64,000 bases of DNA from Streptomyces venezuelae (GTDB lineage: Bacteria > Actinomycetota > Actinomycetes > Streptomycetales > Streptomycetaceae), in contig NZ_CP029189.1 of NCBI RefSeq assembly GCF_008642275.1, positions 3,168,001 to 3,232,000 on the forward strand, read 5' to 3'. The position numbers were made by a program, and so were the translations under genes. Shown one piece after another: positions 18,081 to 25,384 of the stretch (position 1 is its first letter; each line of letters opens with the position of its first letter). Below the pieces are notes generated by a model. The model made no database searches and was not told the DNA's origin. It was given only the letters and a program-made list of their open reading frames with translations.

Positions 18081-18347
18081 GGCTCCGAGGCTGGGCGGCC
18101 GCGGCGAACGTCCGATGAACGAGGCGTGACCGAAAACGACCGGCTCGAAGGCGACTGGCAAAACGTGCCACCACGCGGATTGCGGCTGGAAGTCTTCGCA
18201 TTCTGGCTGATCTGCGTTCGTTTCCCGGCCCCTTGGCCGACCACTTCCGGATTCGACCGATCCTGTCCACTACAGTGCGGGTTCGCGTGCGCGGCGGGTA
18301 CGGGTAGGGACGCCGGCATCGATCGGACTGGTCAGCGGGGGGGCTCG

Positions 18348-20024
18348 GTGCCGGGGATGGACGCAGTGAACGGTACGAACGGCGGTTCCGGCGGCCCGCG
18401 GACCGCACCGCCCGCTCCCGGCCCGGTGGTCGGCCACGCGGCCACCGCCCCGGGCCACGCCCCGCTCGGCGGCCACGCCCCGCTCGGCGGCCACGGACCG
18501 CAGCCCCCGGCCGGGAGCCCGCAGGACACCGGGCCCGGCGGCCCCCTGCACGTCCACGCCGACCCGGCGGAAACGGGCCCGGCGGAAGCCGCCCCCTCGT
18601 CCGCCCCCGCTGCCGCCCCGGCCCCCCAGGCCCCGGGCGCGAGTCCCGGCAGCGACGCCCCCGCCGCACCCCTGCACGTCCACGCCGCCTCAGGCCTCCC
18701 CGGCCCCGGGGGCAGCGTCCACGGGTCAGGCGCCCGCCCCGACGGCCCGGCCCCGGGCGCGAGTCACGGCAGCGACGCCCCCGCCGCACCCCTGCACGTC
18801 CACGCCGCCCCGGCCGGCACCGGCGCCGGACCGGCGGGCGGCAGCGGTCCCGTACGCGGCGGCGCGGAACGGGCCGGGGCGAACCGTACGCTCGGCCACG
18901 GCATCGTCACCGGCCTCTGGGGCCGCGCCGAGCAGCAGGACTTCCGCGGCCGGGTCCGCGGCACCCTCCTCGGCTCCGCACTCGGCGACGCCCTCGGCGC
19001 ACCCGCCGCCGGCCTCTCCCTCGCCGCCCTCCGCGAGGCCCACGGCCCCGACGGCCTGACCGGTCCGGCCCCCGCCCTCGGGCGCCGCGGCCGGGTCACC
19101 GCCGCCACCCAGCTGACCCTCTTCACCGTGGACGGGCTGATCCGGGCCCACGTGCGCCGCGACACCGGCGCCTGGCACCCGCCCACCGACATCCACCGCG
19201 CGTACCTGCGCTGGGCCGCCACCCAGCACGACTGGGGCCCCGACGAGCGCCGCAAGGACAACGGCTGGCTCGCGCAGCAGGAGTGGCTCTACGCCCGCCG
19301 CGCCCCGCACCGCGCCTGCCTGACCGGCTTCGCCGACGACGTCCTCGGCACCCTCGACCAGCCGAAGAACCCCACCGCCCGCGACGCGGCCGCGGCCTCC
19401 CGTTCCGCGCCCTTCGGACTGCTGGTCGGCTGGGAGCCCGCCCTCGTCCTCCAGCTGTCCGTCGAGTGCGCCGCGCAGAGCCACGGCCACCCCGTCGCCC
19501 ACCTGTCGGCCGGAGCCGTCGCCGTCATCGTCCACGGCCTGATCCGCGGCGACTCCCTCGACTCCGCCGTCCAGCGCGCCCTGGGCCTGCTCGGCGCCCG
19601 CCCCGGGCACCAGCCCGTCACCGACGCCCTCCAGCGCGCCCTGGCCGCCGTCACCCAGGGCTCGCCCGGCCCCGAGGCCGTCGCGGCCCTGGCCCCCGGC
19701 GAGGCGGGAGACGGATCCGACGCCACCGAAGCGCTCGCCGCCGCCGTCTACTGCGCCCTGGTCGCCGAGGACGTCCCGCAGGGCCTGCGCCTCGCCGTCA
19801 ACCACGGCGGCGACTCCATCGCCGCCGGCGCGCTGTGCGGGGCCCTGCTCGGCGCCCTGCACGGGGAGACGGCCCTGCCGGCCGCCTGGCTCGCCGAGCT
19901 CGAAGGCCGCGCCGCGCTGCTGGAGATCGCCGACGACTTCGCCCTGGAGATGACCCAGGGCCCGAGCCTGCACAGCCCCACCGCCGCCGCGCCGGGCTGG
20001 CTGGCCCGCTACCCGCGCGGCTGA
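18348..20024 (+). CDS. ADP-ribosylglycohydrolase-family protein, predicted inactive
   Basis: The 558-aa protein has a ~190-residue Pro/Gly/Ala/His-rich N-terminus with three PLHVHA repeats, then an ADP-ribosylglycohydrolase (DraG/ARH) fold (RGTLLGSALGDALGAPAAG, TQLTLFTVDGLIRA, NHGGDS). In active family members Mg2+ is bound by Asp residues in T-D-D-T-Q and in GDSDS near the C-terminus. Here the first is VTAATQ and the second GGDSIAAG, so three key acids are gone while the scaffold remains. It is probably a binding protein or pseudoenzyme. The GTG at 18348 has a GGGGGGG tract upstream; the ATG at 18357 is an alternative. Confidence 0.87.
   Translation: MPGMDAVNGTNGGSGGPRTAPPAPGPVVGHAATAPGHAPLGGHAPLGGHGPQPPAGSPQDTGPGGPLHVHADPAETGPAEAAPSSAPAAAPAPQAPGASPGSDAPAAPLHVHAASGLPGPGGSVHGSGARPDGPAPGASHGSDAPAAPLHVHAAPAGTGAGPAGGSGPVRGGAERAGANRTLGHGIVTGLWGRAEQQDFRGRVRGTLLGSALGDALGAPAAGLSLAALREAHGPDGLTGPAPALGRRGRVTAATQLTLFTVDGLIRAHVRRDTGAWHPPTDIHRAYLRWAATQHDWGPDERRKDNGWLAQQEWLYARRAPHRACLTGFADDVLGTLDQPKNPTARDAAAASRSAPFGLLVGWEPALVLQLSVECAAQSHGHPVAHLSAGAVAVIVHGLIRGDSLDSAVQRALGLLGARPGHQPVTDALQRALAAVTQGSPGPEAVAALAPGEAGDGSDATEALAAAVYCALVAEDVPQGLRLAVNHGGDSIAAGALCGALLGALHGETALPAAWLAELEGRAALLEIADDFALEMTQGPSLHSPTAAAPGWLARYPRG
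18631..18816 (+). repeat. Direct repeats encoding APGAS-GSDAPAAPLHVHA
   Basis: Two nearly identical ~60-bp blocks, beginning near 18635 and 18755, encode the second and third PLHVHA segments of the N-terminal tail. A third, more diverged PLHVHA copy lies near 18544. The blocks differ by one base over most of their length, so the duplication looks recent. Confidence 0.75.
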
Positions 20025-20113
20025 ACCCCGCCCCCGGCACCTGACGCCCCCTCAACATTCGCGGGTCCAGCCCGTACCGTGGCGGGTCCCACGTCTCGGA
20101 GGTGCCAGAACCC

Positions 20114-20974
20114 ATGCGGATCGCCACGACCATCTTCCTCACCGACCGCACCATCTCCCCCGTCCGGCTGGCCCACAGCCTCGAAGAGCGCGGCTTCTCC
20201 GGCCTCTACCTCCCGGAGCACACCCACATCCCGGTCAGCCGGGAGACCGCCGCCCCCATGGGCGGTGAACTCCCCGAGATGTACGGGCGCACCCTGGACC
20301 CCTTCGTCGCCCTCGGCCAGGCCGCCGCCGTCACCGACCGGCTCCACCTCGGCACCGGCATCACCCTGGTCGCCCAGCACGACCCGATCGACCTCGCCAA
20401 GCAGGTGGCGACCCTGGACCACCTCTCCCACGGCCGCCTCACCCTCGGCATCGGCTACGGCTGGAACGTCGAGGAGGCCGCCGACCACGGCGTCGAGTGG
20501 CGCACCCGCCGCGACCTCGTCCGCGACCGGATGGCGCTGATGCGCGCCCTGTGGTCCCCCGAGCCCACGGCGTACGTCGGCCAGTACTGCTCCGTCCAGG
20601 CCAGCACCGCCTACCCCAAGCCCGTCCAGGCCCCGCGCGAACTGGGCCCCGGCGCGCCCCTGTACGGCCCGCGCACCCTGATCGGCGGCGCGGCCGGCCC
20701 CAAGCTCTTCGCCGCCATCGCCGACCACGCCGACGGCTGGCTCCCCATCGGCGGCGGCGGCCTCACCGAGTCCCTGCCGGTGCTGCGCCGGGTCTGGGAG
20801 ACCGCCGGGCGCGACCCGAAGACCCTCCAGGTGGTCCCGTACGCCGTCCAGCCCTCCCCCGGCAAGATGAGCCACTACGCGGACCTCGGCATCGAGGAGG
20901 TCGTCCTCCAGCTCCCCTCCGCCCCGAAGCCGGAAGTCCTGCGCACCCTGGACCAGTTCGCCCAGTACCTCTGA
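20114..20974 (+). CDS. LLM-class (luciferase-like) F420-dependent oxidoreductase
   Basis: A 286-aa TIM-barrel oxidoreductase of the luciferase-like family: MRIATTIFLTD start, GLYLPEHTHIPVSRE, LGTGITLVAQHDPIDLAKQ, LGIGYGWNVEEAADHG and GAAGPKLFAAIADHADGWLP. Relatives of this length in actinobacteria generally use F420. The substrate is unknown. The ATG at 20114 is preceded by CGGAGG eleven bases upstream; a GTG at 20102 overlaps that site and is less likely. FbiC lies 3 kb away, so the cofactor is available. Confidence 0.88.
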   Translation: MRIATTIFLTDRTISPVRLAHSLEERGFSGLYLPEHTHIPVSRETAAPMGGELPEMYGRTLDPFVALGQAAAVTDRLHLGTGITLVAQHDPIDLAKQVATLDHLSHGRLTLGIGYGWNVEEAADHGVEWRTRRDLVRDRMALMRALWSPEPTAYVGQYCSVQASTAYPKPVQAPRELGPGAPLYGPRTLIGGAAGPKLFAAIADHADGWLPIGGGGLTESLPVLRRVWETAGRDPKTLQVVPYAVQPSPGKMSHYADLGIEEVVLQLPSAPKPEVLRTLDQFAQYL

Positions 20975-21053
20975 CCGGGCCGTCGGGCTGCCGGGCCGCC
21001 GGGCCGCCGAAATCCCCTCGACGCCGCGCCACCGCCCTGCCGATCATGACGCC

Positions 21054-21620
21054 ATGACGAACCGGGGGGCGGACGGCGTGGACCGGGAGACCGAGAACCA
21101 GTGGGCGGCACTCCCGGAGGGCATCCGCGCGCAGACCGACGGATACGTCCTCCAGGACGCCCTCCTGCCGGCGGTCAAGCTGGTGTGGGACGCCGGCCGC
21201 GCCTGGGGCGTCGGCCTGCACCAGGCCCAGCGGATCGTGAACGCGCGCTACGAGCACCTCGGCGACCGGGTGGCGCGTACGCCCGACTCCCCGGTCGACT
21301 TCGACTCGCTCGCCGCCCTCGCCCACGGCGTCCCGGGCCGGGTGGTGGCGATCGAGGCGGTCTGGGACGGGGACACCGTGCACGACTGGTTCGTGAACCT
21401 GCTGGCCATCGCGGAGGAGCCGGACGGGGAGAAGTGCCTCGCCACGATCTACTGGGGCACGGCGCAACGCGCCCTGGGCGACGCCGACACCGGCGGCCGC
21501 CACCCCTCGGCGGTGGCCGCCACCCGTGCGGGTACCGAGCTGGCCGAATACCTGGGCGTCCCCTTCCACTTCGCGAGCCCCGACACCCCCGACGACGAGG
21601 TCCCCCGCTGGCGCCCCTGA
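21054..21620 (+). CDS. Hypothetical protein
   Basis: A 188-aa soluble, acidic protein that I do not recognise. It has a helical N-terminal half (ALLPAVKLVWDAGRAWGVGL, then HQAQRIVNARYEHLGDRVA) and an alpha/beta C-terminal half (LATIYWGTAQRALGDAD). There is no signal peptide or membrane segment. Coding bias is typical of its neighbours, supporting a real gene. It sits after the LLM oxidoreductase on the same strand with an 79-bp gap. Confidence 0.7.
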   Translation: MTNRGADGVDRETENQWAALPEGIRAQTDGYVLQDALLPAVKLVWDAGRAWGVGLHQAQRIVNARYEHLGDRVARTPDSPVDFDSLAALAHGVPGRVVAIEAVWDGDTVHDWFVNLLAIAEEPDGEKCLATIYWGTAQRALGDADTGGRHPSAVAATRAGTELAEYLGVPFHFASPDTPDDEVPRWRP

Positions 21621-21633
21621 CCGGGGCCGGCGG

Positions 21634-22011
21634 TCAGGGCGCCGCCGGCGCGGGCATCCCGTCCACCAGCACCACCACCCCGACCACGTGCCCGTCGGCG
21701 GATCTGCCCACCCAGACGGGATGGCTCCCGTCCGAGGTCACCGCGAACGCGGCCAGCTCGGCGCCGGAGGCGGGCTCGCGGGTCCGGAGGAAGAACGCGG
21801 AGCCGGGTTCCCGCGCCCAGCCCCCGTCTTCGCGGTCCTCGACGGCCGTCCCGAAGCGCCGCTGGAGCGACCCCCACGCCCGGGCGTCGGCGAAGGCCCC
21901 CGTCGCGCCGTCCGTACCGAAGCCGTAGGCCTCGCCCTCGCCCAGCCGCCGGGGGTCCTGGCCCGGCCCGAGGGCCATCTCCCAGGACCGCGTCCCGTGC
22001 CCGCGCGGCAT
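21634..22011 (-). pseudogene. Truncated DUF4241-like protein (C-terminal part only)
   Basis: The frame reads EMALGPGQDPRRLGEGEAYG, then FGTDGATGAFADARAW, then PVWVGRSADGHVVGVVV, which resembles the middle and C-terminal parts of DUF4241 proteins. Those are usually ~200 residues or more; here only ~125 are present. No good ribosome-binding site precedes the candidate Met codons (22011 or 21978), and only 44 bp separate it from the next gene's stop. It is best read as an N-terminally truncated relic, though a short functional version cannot be excluded. Confidence 0.5.
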
Positions 22012-22055
22012 CGGCGGGCAGGGGCCGCAACGGCGTACGGGCCGGCCACGAGCGG

Positions 22056-22496
22056 CTACGTCCGCACCCCCGCGCGGTGCGTCAGCTCGGCCCAGACCGT
22101 CTTGCCGACCAGCCGGTCCCCGACCCCCCAGTCGGCGGCGACGGCGTCGACGATGCGGAGCCCGTAGCCGGATTCGGCCTGGTAGGCGTGCGGGCGCAGG
22201 GCGGGCCGGCGGTCGCGTCGGGCGTCTGACACCTCGATGCGCAGGACCCCCTCCAGCAGGGTCATCCGGAGTTCGAAGTCCCGCCCGGGCACATGCCCGT
22301 GCAGGACGGCGTTGGCGGCGAGTTCGGCGACGAGGAGCCCGGCGTCGGCGGAGAGCGCGGTGGTCTCCGGAATGCCCCAGTCATGGAGCTCCACGAGGGC
22401 CAGCTGGCGGGCGAGGCGCGCCCCGCGCCGGGTGCAGCTGAAACGCTGAGTGAACACGCGTACGAGGGTCCGGGCCGGGCCGGAAGGTGCGGTCAT
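22056..22496 (-). CDS. ATP-binding protein, RsbW/SpoIIAB-like HATPase (whiJ-locus type)
   Basis: A 146-aa protein with an N-box (LLVAELAANAVLHGH) and a G-box region (ESGYGLRIVDAVAADWG) of the GHKL ATPase/anti-sigma kinase fold. It is divergent from an XRE regulator that is coupled to a DUF397 gene. This trio matches the whiJ-like loci of Streptomyces, where such ATPases accompany WhiJ-type regulators and influence development or antibiotic production. The start is set at the Met of MTAPSGPARTL, since the upstream extension overlaps the shared operator. Confidence 0.85.
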   Translation of the reverse strand: MTAPSGPARTLVRVFTQRFSCTRRGARLARQLALVELHDWGIPETTALSADAGLLVAELAANAVLHGHVPGRDFELRMTLLEGVLRIEVSDARRDRRPALRPHAYQAESGYGLRIVDAVAADWGVGDRLVGKTVWAELTHRAGVRT

Positions 22497-22538
22497 GGCG
22501 CCAACATCCCGTGCGGCCAGGGTCGTTCGACACCAAGC

Positions 22539-22567
22539 GAACTCGTACAAACCATCTGTACGAGTTC
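22539..22567. promoter_or_regulatory. Perfect 11-bp inverted repeat, likely XRE operator
   Basis: GAACTCGTACA and its exact complement TGTACGAGTTC are separated by seven bases. The site is in the short divergent promoter region between the ATPase and XRE genes. Its position and size suit a dimeric XRE repressor binding its own promoter. Confidence 0.75.
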
Positions 22568-22623
22568 ACTCCCTGGACAGTGCGAGTCACGGTGCGTGAA
22601 CATTTTTCGCGGAGGTGACCGCC

Positions 22624-23460
22624 ATGGTGAGTGCCGACGACAGCGGCGACGACGAGGTCGAACCGGATGACAGCCTGCGCAGCTTCGGCGAGACGGTCAA
22701 GGCCTCGCGAAAGCGGGCCGGCCTGACCCAGGAACAACTGGCCGTCCTGGTCGGCTACTCGGTGCAGTACGTCGGCTCGGTGGAACAGGGACGCCGCCAC
22801 CCGTCGCAGAAGTTCGTCAACAAGTGCGATGCGGCGCTGAACGCGCACGGCGTGATCATCATCGCGGCCCGGCAGTTGTCGCGGCGGCGCGGGCTGGCGT
22901 CCTGGTTCCGGCGGTGGGCGGAGCACGAGGCGGGCGCCGTCATCCTCAACACGTACGAGTGCCGCTCGGTCCCAGGGCTCCTCCAGCCGGAGTCCTACGC
23001 CCGCGCCCTCATCGACAACGTCCCGCCCCTGGCGACCCCTGAGGAGGCCGACGCCCGGGTGGCGGTGCGGATGGCGCGCCAGAAACTGCTGTACCGGATC
23101 CCGTACATCCTGTTCAGCTTCGTCATCGAGCAGTCGCTGATCGAACGGCGGACGGGCGGCCCGGAGGTCACGCGGGAGCTGATCGACCGGCTGCTGGAAT
23201 GCGGGCAACTCCCCAACGTCGACATCCAGATCATGCCGACGGTCAGCCCGCAACACGCGGGCACCGACGGCCCCTTCCAGCTCCTGGAAACCGATGAGCA
23301 CGAGTGGCTCGGGTACACCGAGGGACAGCAGACGGGACAGGTGATTTCGGACCCGAAAGACATCAGCCTGCTCCACCAGCGGTATGCCAAACTTCGCATC
23401 CAGGCCCTCAATCCTGCGGACAACAGGGCCCTGTTGATGCGAATGCGAGGATCCCTGTGA
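22624..23460 (+). CDS. XRE-family regulator with DUF5753 (WhiJ-like)
   Basis: A 278-aa regulator. The HTH (SFGETVKASRKRAGLTQEQL, then GYSVQYVGSVEQGRR) lies around residues 15-70 after an acidic leader, followed by a DUF5753 domain (YECRSVPGLLQPESYARAL, DISLLHQRYAKLRIQALNP). The ATG at 22624 follows GGAGG by eight bases. Its stop overlaps the DUF397 start (GTGA), so the two are translated together. Autoregulation through the inverted repeat at 22539-22567 is likely. Confidence 0.93.
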   Translation: MVSADDSGDDEVEPDDSLRSFGETVKASRKRAGLTQEQLAVLVGYSVQYVGSVEQGRRHPSQKFVNKCDAALNAHGVIIIAARQLSRRRGLASWFRRWAEHEAGAVILNTYECRSVPGLLQPESYARALIDNVPPLATPEEADARVAVRMARQKLLYRIPYILFSFVIEQSLIERRTGGPEVTRELIDRLLECGQLPNVDIQIMPTVSPQHAGTDGPFQLLETDEHEWLGYTEGQQTGQVISDPKDISLLHQRYAKLRIQALNPADNRALLMRMRGSL

Positions 23461-23714
23461 ACAGCTCCGAGTTGCGCTGGTTCAAGAGCACCTACAGCGG
23501 CAGCCAGGGTGACAGCTGCGTCGAAGTCGCCCTCTCCTGGAACAAGTCCACGTACAGCGGCAGCCAGGGCGACGACTGCGTCGAGGTCGCCGCGTGCGCG
23601 GACTCCGTCCACGTCCGGGACTCCAAGGTGACGGCCGGCCCCGAGCTGGCCGTCGCGGCCACGAGCTGGGGGGCCTTCCTGGCCGGGGTGGTCGGGGTCG
23701 TCGCGCGCCCCTGA
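23457..23714 (+). CDS. DUF397 protein with internally duplicated N-terminal motif
   Basis: An 85-aa DUF397 protein in which the conserved N-terminal motif occurs twice in tandem: WFKSTYSGSQGDSCVEVA at residues 8-25 and WNKSTYSGSQGDDCVEVA at 28-45. The usual VRDSKV motif and a W-x-x-F segment follow. Normal family members are ~60-70 aa with one copy. The GTG start overlaps the XRE stop by four bases, which fixes it. The duplication could alter the stoichiometry of the interaction with the XRE partner. Confidence 0.92.
   Translation: MNSSELRWFKSTYSGSQGDSCVEVALSWNKSTYSGSQGDDCVEVAACADSVHVRDSKVTAGPELAVAATSWGAFLAGVVGVVARP
23478..23591 (+). repeat. 60-bp in-frame tandem duplication in the DUF397 gene
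   Basis: Positions 23478-23537 are repeated at 23538-23591 with a few, largely silent, differences. The period of 20 codons preserves the reading frame. Confidence 0.85.
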
Positions 23715-23855
23715 CGCGCCCTTGAGCGCCCCTCATGCGCTACACAGGGTGACCGCCATTGGGGTGAAACACCGTTTCCCGTGAACTCTCCGTGATGTTG
23801 ATCCGGTCGCGTGCCGTCTGTCCGGCGCGTCGATCGAACTTCTTAGGAGAGTGTC

Positions 23856-24098
23856 ATGCGTATTCGCTCTGCCCTGACGGCGTCCGTCCTGGCTGCCGGC
23901 ATCCTGCTGGGCGGCGCCGGCGCGGCCCTGGCCAACGACGGCGTCGACATCGAGGGCTTCTCCGCCGGGCACAAGGCCTTCGCGAAGAACTGCTCCTCCT
24001 TCGCCGGCATTCCGGCGAAGATCGGCCCCCTGTACGCCGACAACTGCGAGGCCGAGGGCGAGAAGGAGTGGGCGAAGGCCTACCACCTGGGCGCCTGA
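23856..24098 (+). CDS. Small secreted protein
   Basis: An 80-aa protein with a clear Sec signal peptide (ALTASVLAAGILLGGAGAAL, cleavage after ALA) and a ~50-residue mature part. Two cysteines (KNCSSF and DNCEAE) lie about 20 residues apart and could form one disulfide. The ATG is preceded by TAGGAGAG. The mature peptide was not recognised; small disulfide-containing secreted proteins of this kind are common in Streptomyces. A strong terminator follows. Confidence 0.8.
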   Translation: MRIRSALTASVLAAGILLGGAGAALANDGVDIEGFSAGHKAFAKNCSSFAGIPAKIGPLYADNCEAEGEKEWAKAYHLGA

Positions 24099-24106
24099 CG
24101 ACCGGC

Positions 24107-24150
24107 GTCCGGCGGCCGGGGCCCGTCCCACGGGGCTCCGGCCGCCGGAC
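24107..24150 (+). terminator. Intrinsic terminator after the small secreted protein
   Basis: A perfect 13-bp stem (24107-24119 with 24138-24150) and an 18-base loop begin nine bases after the stop codon. Confidence 0.75.
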
Positions 24151-24211
24151 CGGCCGCGCAGCGGCCTCCCCAACCAGCCCTGCCACGGCGGGGTTTCGTA
24201 GTCTGACGGGC

Positions 24212-24628
24212 ATGATCGATTCACATGCTCATGTCCGCGTGGCCCGGCCCTCCCTCGACTTGGGGGCCGCCGAGCGGTTCTACGTCGACGGGCTCGGGCT
24301 GCAGGTGCAGTGGCGCAGCGCCGAGAGCAAGCCCGGGGAACACGACCTGCTGATGGTCGGACCGGCCGGCGGCGGCTGGCACTTCGAGCTCACGCGGGAC
24401 GCCTCGAACCCGATCCTGCCCGCGCCCACCGTCGACGACCTGTTCGTCGTCTACCTCGGCGAGGCTCCCGACGAGGCCCTGGTCCAGCGCCTCGTCGAGC
24501 ACGGCGGGACCCGCGTCGCCGCCCACAACCCGTACTGGGACGAGTGGGGAGTCACCGTCGCCGACCCCGACGGCTACCGGCTGGTCCTCTGCTCGCGCAC
24601 CTGGGGCCAGGCCGCGGCGTCCTCGTAG
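24212..24628 (+). CDS. Glyoxalase/bleomycin-resistance (VOC) family protein
   Basis: A 138-aa single VOC domain: SLDLGAAERFYVDGLGLQVQ, WHFELTRD, VVYLGEAPDEALVQRLVEHG and WGVTVADPDGYRLVLCSRTW. The fold binds a metal and acts in glyoxalases, dioxygenases and drug-binding resistance proteins; which applies here is unclear. A TAGTCT hexamer ends seven bases before the ATG and there is no Shine-Dalgarno sequence, which suggests a leaderless transcript. Confidence 0.88.
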   Translation: MIDSHAHVRVARPSLDLGAAERFYVDGLGLQVQWRSAESKPGEHDLLMVGPAGGGWHFELTRDASNPILPAPTVDDLFVVYLGEAPDEALVQRLVEHGGTRVAAHNPYWDEWGVTVADPDGYRLVLCSRTWGQAAASS

Positions 24629-24707
24629 GCCGGCCCGCGGCCGCCCGGGGCAGCGGTGTCGGCACGCACCACTAGGGTGACTGGCCACTGACCTCAAGGG
24701 GCTTCAC

Positions 24708-25346
24708 ATGGGCGTTCATCCTGACGTGGCCGTACTCGTCGACCTCGTACCGGCGGACTTCGCCGGCGGCGAGCGGATCGACTGGGCCGCGGCCGAGGCC
24801 GCGCTGGGCACCGGGCTGCCGAGTGACTACAAGGCGCTGCTGGACACGTACGGCGTGGGCGATCTCGGAGACCTCGTCATCCTGCCCCCGCTCCCGAGCG
24901 ACGTGCGCGGGTGGGAAGGGTGCCATATCGCAGGCATGACGGACGGCCTGCGCGGGCTCTGGGAGCAGGACTCGGGAGTCCCGGGCGTGACGCTGGGTGC
25001 GGATGCCGTCCTGCCCTGGGGTTCCGGAATGAACGCCAACGAGATGGCCTGGCTCATGGACGGCCCGGACCCGGACCGGTGGCCCGTCATAGCCTGGCGC
25101 CGGCACCACGTGTGGGGCGAGTCGGCCTGGGCCCTGTTCGACTGCACCATGGTCCAGTTCATCACCCGCATGATGCTGGGCCAGTTCGACGCCTGCCCGC
25201 TGGGCGACGCGTCGCTCTGGAAGCGGACGGACACCTTCGTCAGCTGGCGGGAGCAGCATCGACGGCTCAGGGCCGGACTGGACCCTGCTACCGGTGAGCC
25301 CTGCCCCTTCGCCGACATGTACCCCGTCACGGACGACTGGCCCTGA
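24708..25346 (+). CDS. SMI1/KNR4 (SUKH) family protein
   Basis: A 212-aa protein with the SUKH signature DWAAAEAALGTGLPSDYKAL, then LDTYG, and later LPWGSGMNANEMAW. SUKH proteins often serve as immunity proteins against contact-dependent nuclease toxins, but many in Streptomyces stand alone, as here; no toxin gene is adjacent. A TAGGGT -10 hexamer lies at 24674-24679 and AAGGGGC precedes the ATG. Confidence 0.78.
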   Translation: MGVHPDVAVLVDLVPADFAGGERIDWAAAEAALGTGLPSDYKALLDTYGVGDLGDLVILPPLPSDVRGWEGCHIAGMTDGLRGLWEQDSGVPGVTLGADAVLPWGSGMNANEMAWLMDGPDPDRWPVIAWRRHHVWGESAWALFDCTMVQFITRMMLGQFDACPLGDASLWKRTDTFVSWREQHRRLRAGLDPATGEPCPFADMYPVTDDWP

Positions 25347-25384
25347 TCGCGCACGGACCGGCGGCGTGAGGGCCCGGTCAGGTC

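Noticed and set aside
14314..18789. A 1491-codon open frame on the minus strand across fbiC and the phosphatase
   Set aside because: It is antisense to the clear radical SAM enzyme fbiC and consists of low-complexity Arg/Gly/Pro sequence typical of shadow frames in high-GC DNA.
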